Source: SKGA01 sp964428395 (GTDB lineage: Archaea; Nanobdellota; Nanobdellia; Woesearchaeales; SKGA01). From it: DNA of 64,000 nucleotides. The position numbers and the translations under genes are program-made. Shown here piece by piece: positions 1 through 7,286 of this stretch. Numbering within the stretch: the first letter of the stretch is position 1; each line of letters starts with the position of its first letter. The notes beneath the pieces are model-generated. The model did not search any database. It was not told where the DNA came from and saw only the letters and a program-made list of their open reading frames with translations. The stretch lies in NCBI GenBank assembly GCA_964428395.1, contig CAYRYB010000004.1, positions 49,230 through 113,229 of the forward strand. Direction: 5' to 3'.

Positions 1-1
1 A

Positions 2-154
2 TACATTCGTTTAAACTCATATCGTCGTAAGCAAATTCGAGAAATTAACATTCTAAAAATGCGCACGACAAGCTGTAATCATGATACATTTAGTTTAGAG
101 TTTAAGAACGGTGCTTTCTACGCAGAATATGGTGGTCAAAACCCATTAATGTGA
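2..154 (+). CDS. C-terminal fragment of an unidentified protein (cut by the window edge)
   Basis: An open frame enters from the left edge and ends at a TGA at 152-154, giving 50 codons. The visible peptide ends in FYAEYGGQNPLM and contains basic and polar residues typical of a folded cytoplasmic protein. Its codon use and A/T bias match the neighbours. It reads in the same direction as mre11, 75 bases downstream, so it may belong to a DNA-repair neighbourhood, but I do not recognise the family and the sequence is too short to assign. The true start lies outside the window. Confidence 0.6.
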   Translation, partial: YIRLNSYRRKQIREINILKMRTTSCNHDTFSLEFKNGAFYAEYGGQNPLM

Positions 155-163
155 AGTATTCTC

Positions 164-173
164 TTTTTAAATA
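164..173 (+). promoter_or_regulatory. Candidate TATA box for mre11
   Basis: The run TTTTTAAATA lies about 60 bp before the mre11 ATG. Initiation would be expected near position 195, giving a leader of about 30 nt. The match is weaker than for other promoters in the window. Confidence 0.4.
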
Positions 174-228
174 GTAGTAAAGATTACGAAGAGGTAAGTT
201 TTAAGAAGTTCTTCTTCTTTCTAGAAGT

Positions 229-1452
229 ATGAAATTTGTTCATTTTGCGGATTGTCATCTAGATGGGTATCGTGAAGAAAAGCTCGCCACGTTAGGATTT
301 GAATATTTTGTTAGTGTTATTGATTTTGCTTTAAAAAAAAGAGTTGATTTTGTAGTATTATCAGGAGATTTATTTAACACTGCACTTCCGCGTATTGATA
401 CATTAAAACACGTTGTCGAACAGTTAAAACGATTGCTCGACGCATCAATTCCAGTGTATGCTATTGCAGGTAGTCATGATTTCTCTCCTCATGGTAAGAC
501 AATGCTAAGCGTCTTAGAAAAAGCTGGTTTGCTCATTAATGTCATGAAAGGAGAAGTTGATAGTAAAGGTCACCTACAACTACGCTTCACAATTGATTCT
601 AAAACAAAGGCACACATTACAGGTATTATTGGAAAAAAGGGCATGCTTGATAAAGAAATGTATGAAGGTTTATCGCCATTAAAACCAGTTAAAGACGTTC
701 CTAACATTTTTTTATTTCATACGAGTATCACTGAATTAAAGCCAAAAGAGTTGGAGCGTATGAACAGCTATAAAATCTCTCTTCTTCCTCCTGGCTTTGA
801 CTATTATGCTGGCGGACATATACATATTGTTAAAGATTTTTCTAGCGAAAAATATAATAATGTGGTGTATCCTGGACCAACGTTCCCAAATAACTTCTCA
901 GAACTTGAAAAATTAAAAAAAGGAAGTTTTGTCTTTTTTAATGATGAAGAAGACTTTGGCGGTAAAAAATATAAACATATTTTTATTGAAAAGAAAAAAG
1001 TTCTTTCTTTTGTTATTACTGCTGATGCAAATACGCCTTTGCAAGTCGAAGAAAAGATTCGACAAGCAATTGGTAATACAAGCATAATAAATGCCATAGT
1101 TCTCTTTAGATTTGTTGGAAAATTATCAGAAGGTAAAGTGCAAGACATTGATTTTAAAAGTGTTTTTCAAGATATTTACAAAAAAGGAGCTTTTATCATT
1201 CTTAAAAACACGTATGATTTAAGTGCAACGCTCTTTAAAGAAGTAGAAATTCAAGAAGGAAACGCACAAGAAATTGAAAAAAGAACCATTGCAGAACATC
1301 TTAATCAGATTGCATTACCTAAGAACCTTGATGAAAGGAAAGTTATAGAAAAACTTTTACAAGAACTTGCTGTTGAACAAATGGACGGTGAACGTAAATC
1401 TGCTTTCATTGAGCGAGTAAAAAAAATTACAGAAAACATTTTAGAAAAGTAA
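229..1452 (+). CDS. mre11: Mre11/SbcD-family DNA repair exonuclease
   Basis: A 407-residue metallophosphoesterase of the Mre11 type, the nuclease that with Rad50 processes DNA double-strand breaks. The N-terminal half carries the calcineurin-like metal motifs in order: HFADCHLD (residues 5-12), LSGDLFN (about 44-50), AGSHD (GSHD in place of the commoner GNHD, followed by FSPHG), LFHTS and GGHIHI (near 190). The remaining roughly 150 residues are helical and charged, as expected for the capping and Rad50-contact region. No rad50 gene is adjacent: the next gene, asnS, is convergent with a 47-bp gap. Family assignment is firm; strict Mre11 orthology rather than a related archaeal exonuclease is likely. 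Confidence 0.88.
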   Translation: MKFVHFADCHLDGYREEKLATLGFEYFVSVIDFALKKRVDFVVLSGDLFNTALPRIDTLKHVVEQLKRLLDASIPVYAIAGSHDFSPHGKTMLSVLEKAGLLINVMKGEVDSKGHLQLRFTIDSKTKAHITGIIGKKGMLDKEMYEGLSPLKPVKDVPNIFLFHTSITELKPKELERMNSYKISLLPPGFDYYAGGHIHIVKDFSSEKYNNVVYPGPTFPNNFSELEKLKKGSFVFFNDEEDFGGKKYKHIFIEKKKVLSFVITADANTPLQVEEKIRQAIGNTSIINAIVLFRFVGKLSEGKVQDIDFKSVFQDIYKKGAFIILKNTYDLSATLFKEVEIQEGNAQEIEKRTIAEHLNQIALPKNLDERKVIEKLLQELAVEQMDGERKSAFIERVKKITENILEK

Positions 1453-1499
1453 AAATAAAAAATGAGAAAATAAAAAATAATGTAAAGACACATTCTTAT

Positions 1500-2792
1500 T
1501 CATGGTTTGAATCGCGCTGGTGTTCGTGGAAAAGGTATAGCATCTTTTATGGAATCAAGTCCACATATCCAAGCAATAACTCGTTCTATTCCTACACCAT
1601 AACCACTATGAGGAACGCTTCCAAATCGTCGTAAGTCAAAATACCAATCATAATTATGAGGGTCTTCACCATCTGCAGCGAGCCGTTCTTCCATATCTTT
1701 AATATCTAAACTGCGTTCGCTTCCACCAACAATTTCTATTCCTATTTGTGGTGCAAGCATATCAAAACAAAGTGCTTCATCTGGAGATTCTGGATCTCGA
1801 GGTTTGTAAAATCCCATTGCAACAACAGGATAATGAGTAATGACTGCTGGCGTATCAAAATGCTGCATAATTGCTCGTTCTTCTTCTGTTCGAAGATCTT
1901 TACCAAAAGGAACATCCATGCCATCTTTCTTGATAAGCGCAAGTGCATCTCTATACTTTATTGTTGGCCATTCTTTTTTACAGAGTGCTAATAAGGAATC
2001 GGGGTTTTGACCTAACAATTTGAAATCTTCACTTCGCTCTTGTACGCAATGAGAAATACAATATTTTAATTCCTTTTTTGCAAACTCGGTAATTTCTGGT
2101 AATTGCATCCAGGCCGCCTCCATTTCTGCCATCCAAAATTCACTGAGATGTCTTGAGGTATTACTTTTTTCGGCTCGAAATGTTGGCCCCATGTCATAGA
2201 TTTTTTCTAGGGCAAAGATTCCTGCTTCACCATAAAGTTGCCATGTTTGTGCAAGATATGTTTTATCTTTGTAATATTTCACTTCAAAAACAGTGCTTCC
2301 TCCTTCACTTTGCATGGGCTGTAATATTGGCGTGTCAAAGCGAAAGAAACCTTCTTTTTTGTAAAATTCATCTCGCGCTTGTACATAACTACTTCGTATT
2401 TTCATAATTGCAGTGAGTCGCCTGCTTCGTAATGAAAGATGTCGCTTGTCCAGCAAAAATTCCTGACTTTGATCTTTTCCTATTGGAAATTGATTACTTT
2501 CACCGACAACAGTAAACTTTTTTACAGTAATTTCATATCCTGTTGGTGCCCGTTCATCTTTTTTGATGGTGCCTACAATAGTCATGCTTGTTTCAATTTG
2601 AAGTTTGTCTGCAATGGTAAATTGTTCATCGCCAACGGTATCTCGTTCAATTACGCATTGGATAATGTCTGAACTGTCTCTAAGGACAATGAATTTTAGT
2701 TTTTTGCTACCGCGTTCTCTGTAAACCCACCCTCGAATACTGACTTCTCCTTCTTTTTGAGCTATTGCTTCTTTTATTGATTGATATTTCAT
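1500..2792 (-). CDS. asnS: Asparaginyl-tRNA synthetase
   Basis: A 430-residue class IIb aminoacyl-tRNA synthetase that charges tRNA-Asn in the cytoplasm. Residues 1-110 form the OB-fold anticodon-binding domain. The catalytic core has motif 2 as FRAEKSNTSRH (205-215), followed by LSEFWMAE, and motif 3 as GYGVGIERVIAWICGL near 400. The combination NTSRHLSEFWM and the terminal IPFPRTPAR separates AsnRS from archaeal AspRS. The stop is TGA immediately after this conserved C-terminus, which shows that TGA is a normal stop here. A TATA-like run on this strand at about 2851-2859 would give a leader of about 37 nt. Confidence 0.92.
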   Translation of the reverse strand: MKYQSIKEAIAQKEGEVSIRGWVYRERGSKKLKFIVLRDSSDIIQCVIERDTVGDEQFTIADKLQIETSMTIVGTIKKDERAPTGYEITVKKFTVVGESNQFPIGKDQSQEFLLDKRHLSLRSRRLTAIMKIRSSYVQARDEFYKKEGFFRFDTPILQPMQSEGGSTVFEVKYYKDKTYLAQTWQLYGEAGIFALEKIYDMGPTFRAEKSNTSRHLSEFWMAEMEAAWMQLPEITEFAKKELKYCISHCVQERSEDFKLLGQNPDSLLALCKKEWPTIKYRDALALIKKDGMDVPFGKDLRTEEERAIMQHFDTPAVITHYPVVAMGFYKPRDPESPDEALCFDMLAPQIGIEIVGGSERSLDIKDMEERLAADGEDPHNYDWYFDLRRFGSVPHSGYGVGIERVIAWICGLDSIKDAIPFPRTPARFKP

Positions 2793-2942
2793 CGTGTTTT
2801 TTCCCCCTTCAATAGGTGATAGCTATACTTACTGTTTTGTAATGGGCACGTATAAAAGAGAAGAAGAAAGAGAATTTATAAATGTTTGCTGTAGTTTTGT
2901 TATTCTGCTCTTGGAAAACAGTTTTTTCTTCGCTATGGTAAT

Positions 2943-2980
2943 AATTCTTTCCTCAGTACAAAAAGTTCCCCTATTTTAAG
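2943..2980. repeat. Short interspersed repeat, copy 1
   Basis: About 38 bp here, running from AATTCTTT to TTCCCCTATTTTAAG, match 7200-7235 at roughly three quarters of positions with small indels. Both copies sit in intergenic space. The rest of the 205-bp gap between asnS and the next gene holds a palindromic TATA-like run (2875-2883) and nothing else I can identify. Confidence 0.4.
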
Positions 2981-2997
2981 AAAAGTCTTAAAAAAAA

Positions 2998-3621
2998 TTA
3001 TTTATCTGGAGGAGTTCCAGTAAAAGTTGACCATTCATTTAATGGTGATTTTGCAGAAAGTGAGTTTGGTAAATAAAGTATTTTTCCAACGTTTTTTCTC
3101 AGGTGACTAGAAAATAATTGAAATTGTATGCCTTGACGCTTTTTTAAATCACCTGCGAGATAAATCATTTCACCAATTTTTGGTAGAGGAACAAGCGTTT
3201 GTAATTGGAATCGTTCTTGAAAAAAGTGTGGCAGGACTTTCTTAAAAAGTGGTTCGTGTGCAAAAACAACAACATTAGAATTTTGACGATAAAGGCCGGA
3301 GAAGAAACTCATAAGTGCATAAAGATCTTTCTGTTGAAAAGAAGGTAGTTTTAAGTATCCTGCAACAAGAGGATTTAAGCGTTTATCTATTTGATAGTTT
3401 AAATCAACTCCATATCCTGCATTAAAATATTCAGAACTTAACTTGGCTTCTGGTGATTCTGGTCGCATGCCCAAAAGAGTAGTAGTTGTCATAGCATTTT
3501 CTTGCTGAGCTAAAAGAGTATTAACTTGCTGACCAAGTTCTGTAAATGCTTCGGGCTGATTTTCCTCTAAGGTTTGAAAAATAGAAAAAGTTCCCACGGG
3601 TAGTATGAAAAGATTATGTTT
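2998..3621 (-). CDS. Histidine-phosphatase-like protein lacking the RHG motif
   Basis: A 207-residue cytoplasmic protein with no firm family match. Its layout follows the histidine phosphatase (phosphoglycerate mutase-like) fold: a first strand LFILPVGTFS where active members have LxLVRHGET, then FTELGQQV (compare LTxxGxxQA), a middle region ending DLNYQIDKRLNP, and VVVFAHEPLF, which keeps the second histidine. The catalytic RHG is replaced by PVG, so phosphatase activity by the standard mechanism is unlikely. I chose the ATG at 3621 over an upstream TTG because a TATA-like run at about 3646-3657 would start the transcript near 3624. It could instead be an unrelated fold; function is unknown. 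Confidence 0.6.
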   Translation of the reverse strand, partial: KHNLFILPVGTFSIFQTLEENQPEAFTELGQQVNTLLAQQENAMTTTTLLGMRPESPEAKLSSEYFNAGYGVDLNYQIDKRLNPLVAGYLKLPSFQQKDLYALMSFFSGLYRQNSNVVVFAHEPLFKKVLPHFFQERFQLQTLVPLPKIGEMIYLAGDLKKRQGIQFQLFSSHLRKNVGKILYLPNSLSAKSPLNEWSTFTGTPPDK

Positions 3622-3690
3622 CATTAAAAGAGCGAAATACAAGTGTAGTTTTAAGTTTAACGATAACGTGTCTTTGTTCTTGTTTTTAAA

Positions 3691-4902
3691 CTAATTTTTC
3701 TTCCAATTTAAATAAAATGTGGCTTGTCGCAACTCTTCTTGTTGCATATATCGTTGTTTAATATTGTTAGAGAATTCTTTTGCTTCAGTGCCACTAAAAT
3801 ATTCTTTAAGAAATTCTTCTGCATACTCTTTGTAGCGACCTTCTTTAATTGCCTGACGCAGTTCTATAATCAAAGTATTCATAAAGTGTAGATTATGAAT
3901 AGTTGCGAGTGTATAGCCAATAAGTTCGTGATTACGAAGAAGATGATGAATATAAGCGCGAGAATATTTCCTGCAAGTTGAGCAAGTACAACTTTCTTCT
4001 ATTGGTTCTTTATCATTTTTATACTCTACTTTTTTTATAGCAATCCGTCCTTTCCTAGTAAGTAAACTTCCATGCCGAGCATTTGCTGTAGGATAAATGC
4101 TATCAAAGCAATCAACACCTTGTCCTACTGCTAAAACAATATCTGTTGGACTTCCCAACCCCATTAAGTATTTAACCTTGTTTGAAGAGAAATGCTTCAC
4201 GCTTTCTGCAATCATATTCATAAGTTCTTTACGACTTTCACCAATAACTAATCCTCCAAGTGCAACTCCATCAAAATTCATTTCATCAATTTTATGTGTT
4301 GAGAATCGTCTGTATTCTTCTCGTGTTCCTCCTTGTGCTATACCAAATAAAAGTTGTTTGCTTCCTAATTCTTCTTTTCTTTTTTGATGATACAGCAAAC
4401 TTCTTTTAGCCCATAGATGAGTTCTTTTAATTGCTTGAACATAGTCTTTTCCATTAAGACCATAATGAGCAACATCGTCAAGGGTCATAGCAACATCAGA
4501 GTTAAGTCGCAATTGATTTTCCATTGCAAGTTCCGGCGTGTACAAATGCTTTTTTCCCTGCTTGTCTTTAAAGAGTGCTCCTTCTGTAGTTTTTTTAATG
4601 AGAAAATCTTTACTTAAAACTTGAAAGCCACCACTGTCACTAAAAATGGTTTTGTCAAAACCGATGAATTTGTGAATACCGCCTATTTTTTCTATAACAG
4701 AAATTCCTGGCGAAAGTGAAAGAAGAAAAGAGTTACTAATAATTGCTTCATAACCTAAAAGAGTAATATCATCTGCTTCCATAGCTTTTACGCTTCCTTT
4801 ACTAGCAACGGGCATGAAAAAAGGCGTGAGAATGTTTCCATGTGCAGTCGTTAATTTTCCTACGCGTGCAAGACCATCTGTATGAAGAATTTGAAATACC
4901 AT
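3691..4902 (-). CDS. tgt: tRNA-guanine transglycosylase, bacterial (queuine) type
   Basis: A 403-residue TIM-barrel enzyme that swaps guanine for a deazaguanine base in tRNA. The nucleophile region reads FDSIYPTANARHG (Asp at about 267), the substrate loop DSGGFQV lies at 89-95, and GGLVIGE near 216-222. The zinc site is C305, C307, C310 and H336, with the same spacing as in bacterial Tgt. The C-terminus ends shortly after the barrel: there is no PUA domain as in archaeal TgtA, which modifies G15. I therefore infer position-34 (queuosine-type) specificity. It stands alone between the phosphatase-like gene and the aldolase/kinase pair. Confidence 0.88.
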   Translation of the reverse strand: MVFQILHTDGLARVGKLTTAHGNILTPFFMPVASKGSVKAMEADDITLLGYEAIISNSFLLSLSPGISVIEKIGGIHKFIGFDKTIFSDSGGFQVLSKDFLIKKTTEGALFKDKQGKKHLYTPELAMENQLRLNSDVAMTLDDVAHYGLNGKDYVQAIKRTHLWAKRSLLYHQKRKEELGSKQLLFGIAQGGTREEYRRFSTHKIDEMNFDGVALGGLVIGESRKELMNMIAESVKHFSSNKVKYLMGLGSPTDIVLAVGQGVDCFDSIYPTANARHGSLLTRKGRIAIKKVEYKNDKEPIEESCTCSTCRKYSRAYIHHLLRNHELIGYTLATIHNLHFMNTLIIELRQAIKEGRYKEYAEEFLKEYFSGTEAKEFSNNIKQRYMQQEELRQATFYLNWKKN

Positions 4903-4975
4903 TCTGTTTTCTAAAAGAGAAGAACGTACTTAGCTATTTAAGTATTCTTTCTGAAAAGAACAAAGTATAACATAT

Positions 4976-5770
4976 TTACTTTTTTTCAGTTAAGAAGTTC
5001 ATCACGTCACTTGCTTTTTTGTTCTTAAGAATTATTTCTCGAAGTGCGTGCGAAATGCCAAATGGTTTTGTTGATTGCCAAATATTTCTTCCAACAGCCA
5101 TGCCGGTGGCTCCTGTTTTCATAATATCTTCTGCTTCTTGTAAGAATGCCTTTGGTGGTTTTTTCTGACCTCCTGCAGTCATAAGTCTTGCTCGGCCAGC
5201 ATTTTTTACAACCCATTTATAGCCTTCTAAATCCTCATTGTACTTAAGTTTAACAAAGTCAGCACCTAACTCAAGACCTATTCTCGCAGAATATGCCAAA
5301 ATGTCTGTTGCTAAATCATTTCGTACCGACTGACCTCGTGGATACATCCATGCAACAACAGGTATGCCATAGTCATGTGCTCGCTCCACTATCTTCCCAA
5401 ATTCTTGAAACATTTCTGGTTCTCTGTCGCTCCCTGGATAAATAGTGTATCCTACAGCAGAAGCGCCTATCTTTAATGCTCTATCTACTGAACAAATTTG
5501 TCGAGAAATGGGGGTAAGGTGAGGAATGCTTGTTTTACCATTAAGTTTTACCACCAAAGGTATGTCTTTATACGCTTCATGATAATATTTTTCTGCAATA
5601 CCTGATTGCAGGATGACTGCATTGTAATGAGACTCTAATGCTATATCTAAAATGTATGTGGGATCGACATTTTTGAGGTTAAAATCTTCAGAACCATGTT
5701 CAAGCCCTTGGTCGTATGCTAACATAAATGACTTGTTATTTCTCATTAACTTAGACGTCTTAATTCTCAC
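4976..5770 (-). CDS. fba: Class I fructose-bisphosphate aldolase, archaeal DhnA type
   Basis: A 264-residue TIM-barrel aldolase that interconverts fructose 1,6-bisphosphate with dihydroxyacetone phosphate and glyceraldehyde 3-phosphate. Diagnostic segments are AYDQGLEHG near the N-terminus, AWMYPRGQ near 140-147, ADFVKLKYN (one of K174/K176 is the Schiff-base lysine) and TAGGQK for phosphate binding. The start is a GTG only 4 bp after the PfkB kinase stop, with GGGTGAG spanning the stop as a ribosome site, so the two genes are co-transcribed. DhnA-family members can also be ADTH synthases (AroA'); the pairing with a sugar kinase favours the glycolytic role. Confidence 0.87.
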   Translation of the reverse strand: MRIKTSKLMRNNKSFMLAYDQGLEHGSEDFNLKNVDPTYILDIALESHYNAVILQSGIAEKYYHEAYKDIPLVVKLNGKTSIPHLTPISRQICSVDRALKIGASAVGYTIYPGSDREPEMFQEFGKIVERAHDYGIPVVAWMYPRGQSVRNDLATDILAYSARIGLELGADFVKLKYNEDLEGYKWVVKNAGRARLMTAGGQKKPPKAFLQEAEDIMKTGATGMAVGRNIWQSTKPFGISHALREIILKNKKASDVMNFLTEKK

Positions 5771-5774
5771 TATC

Positions 5775-7052
5775 TCACCCGTTTTTACTATGGAGATATT
5801 TTAATAATATCTCACTCATAGTATTCTTGTCGTGGCAATCATTTATAAGTCTTGCGAGTGTATTTTGATGAAATACCTCTGTAAACCAAGTGGCAAAATC
5901 ATTTCTTTGTTTGGTCACATGATGAAAAAATACTTCATCAGGCATGCTAAGAAGATAATATGCTAATCCTTCAATACTTGCTATTGATTTACCATGCAGA
6001 CAAATAAATTGTTCTTTTGGCGTTGCCATATGAAACAAAGGAATCTCTTCATCTTTTTCTGTCTCTTTTTTTGGCTCTAAAATTGATAATTCGCCTTGAA
6101 ACTGATGAGCTTGATGAAATGCTTCATCTTTGTGTAATATGGTTTGTTTTGCTCCTGGAGCTCCAATAACATTTTCTGCTTGCACCATTCCAAGTTTGAG
6201 CGAGAAATCGATTGTTTGTTCATAGAACAATCCACTAATAAAGCCAGAAGCAAAGGCATCACCTGCTCCTGTTGTTTCAACTACAGTAACGTGTGGTGAT
6301 GGAAAGATAATATAATGTTTATTTTCATAAAAGCACGTTGCACCTTGAGCACCATCTGTAATTATTACATACGTTATTCCTTGTAACGAAAGTTCTTGTG
6401 AGAGTTTTTGCGCCGTTCCTTTTTTACCTGTCAATAATTGTGCTTCCTCTAAGTTAAGAATTAGCGCATCACAATTTTCTAGAACATCTTCCAATGCCGC
6501 AATTCCTAGCTTTACCTGATAATTTGAGGGATTAAATGCAACGTGTAAACCATTCTGTTTTGCATGCGTAAAAATAGTTTTTAATGTTGTAAATGATTGC
6601 TTTACCATAGAAGATGAATAAAGCCATTTCGCATGAAGCTGATTATAAGGTACTTCACTTGTTTGCAATTGATTATTTGCACCTTTAAATGTTAAGATTG
6701 TTCTATCGTGTTCTACTGAATCTAAAATAATAGAATATCCTGTTTGTCCTTTTTGAGACCCTATAAAATCGATGTGTTCTTGCGTGAGCAACGCAAGTAC
6801 TTTTTCTGCATTTTCATCTTGACCTATTTTTCCTAAAAAAGCTGTTTTACATCCCATTCGAGAAAAAAGAACAGCTGTATTCGTACCTCCTCCTCCTATC
6901 AAAAAATCAATGGAATTTACAATTATTTTACTTCCAGAAGGATATGCAATAAGATCCTCTTCACCCTCTTTTGTGACTATTTTCACAAGAGATGAAACTG
7001 TATTTGCAAAAACATCTACTGTTGCACTGCCAATCGTAATAATATCATGCAA
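5775..7052 (-). CDS. PfkB-family sugar kinase fused to a DUF5752-like C-terminal domain
   Basis: The first 310 or so residues are a ribokinase/PfkB fold: IGSATVDVF at the N-terminus, GGGGTNTAV for sugar binding and the anion-hole and catalytic-base motif TTGAGDAFASGF. After a charged linker, the last 90 residues contain an FICLHGKSI segment and DEVFFHHVTKQRNDFATW, which resemble DUF5752 (HxxxxxNDFAxW). The substrate cannot be read from sequence, but the aldolase follows by 4 bp, so a 6-phosphofructokinase role is a reasonable inference. The longer frame opens with GTG at 7082; I chose TTG at 7052 because GGAGAGGTGA lies 7 bp upstream and the TATA box at 7089-7099 places the mRNA start near 7069. 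Confidence 0.8.
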   Translation of the reverse strand: MHDIITIGSATVDVFANTVSSLVKIVTKEGEEDLIAYPSGSKIIVNSIDFLIGGGGTNTAVLFSRMGCKTAFLGKIGQDENAEKVLALLTQEHIDFIGSQKGQTGYSIILDSVEHDRTILTFKGANNQLQTSEVPYNQLHAKWLYSSSMVKQSFTTLKTIFTHAKQNGLHVAFNPSNYQVKLGIAALEDVLENCDALILNLEEAQLLTGKKGTAQKLSQELSLQGITYVIITDGAQGATCFYENKHYIIFPSPHVTVVETTGAGDAFASGFISGLFYEQTIDFSLKLGMVQAENVIGAPGAKQTILHKDEAFHQAHQFQGELSILEPKKETEKDEEIPLFHMATPKEQFICLHGKSIASIEGLAYYLLSMPDEVFFHHVTKQRNDFATWFTEVFHQNTLARLINDCHDKNTMSEILLKYLHSKNG

Positions 7053-7059
7053 AAACGCT

Positions 7060-7069
7060 TCACCTCTCC
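7060..7069 (-). promoter_or_regulatory. Strong Shine-Dalgarno site of the PfkB kinase gene
   Basis: On the minus strand GGAGAGGTGA sits 7 bases before the TTG at 7050-7052. It is one of the few strong ribosome sites in the window and decides the start of this gene. Confidence 0.7.
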
Positions 7070-7088
7070 TAATTCTTAGCACAAGTTC

Positions 7089-7099
7089 ATTTATAAAAG
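7089..7099 (-). promoter_or_regulatory. TATA box of the PfkB kinase/aldolase operon
   Basis: CTTTTATAAAT on the minus strand. Initiation about 26 bp downstream (near 7069) leaves a short leader containing the Shine-Dalgarno site. Confidence 0.6.
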
Positions 7100-7199
7100 T
7101 TTTGGAGATGGGGGCTTATCCAGAAAGACAGAGTGAAGTATAGTAAGGCGTTAAAATCCTCGCATGGTGCGGTTAGTTGTATCACAGCAATGCGAGAAC

Positions 7200-7235
7200 A
7201 ATTCTTCACAGTATGAAAATTCCCCTACTTTTAAG
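7200..7235. repeat. Short interspersed repeat, copy 2
   Basis: AATTCTTCACAGTATG followed by AAAATTCCCCTACTTTTAAG matches 2943-2980. Just upstream, 7160-7199 contains the inverted arms CTCGCAT and ATGCGAG separated by about 26 bases, which could fold into a hairpin. No gene is visible in this 234-bp divergent intergenic region. Confidence 0.4.
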
Positions 7236-7254
7236 CAGAATCAAAAGAGACATA

Positions 7255-7265
7255 AATTTATATAA
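7255..7265 (+). promoter_or_regulatory. TATA box of the PEP-synthase-like gene
   Basis: ATTTATATAAT is centred 27 bp before the ATG at 7287, implying a leaderless transcript. Confidence 0.65.
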
Positions 7266-7286
7266 TCCTTTTACTTAAAAATCAAC

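Noticed and set aside
1500..2792. Aspartyl-tRNA synthetase
   Set aside because: Motifs 2 and 3 (NTSRHLSEFWM, IPFPRTPAR) fit AsnRS rather than AspRS.
2875..2998. Small RNA started by the palindromic TATA at 2875-2883
   Set aside because: No C/D box, stable fold or clear end could be found; only the shared short repeat remains.
3691..4902. Archaeosine TgtA
   Set aside because: DSGGFQV, the C-x-C-x2-C-x25-H zinc site and the missing PUA domain match the bacterial queuine enzyme.
7160..7199. Riboswitch or rho-like hairpin in the divergent region
   Set aside because: Only one 7-bp inverted pair with a 26-base loop is present, between genes transcribed away from it.
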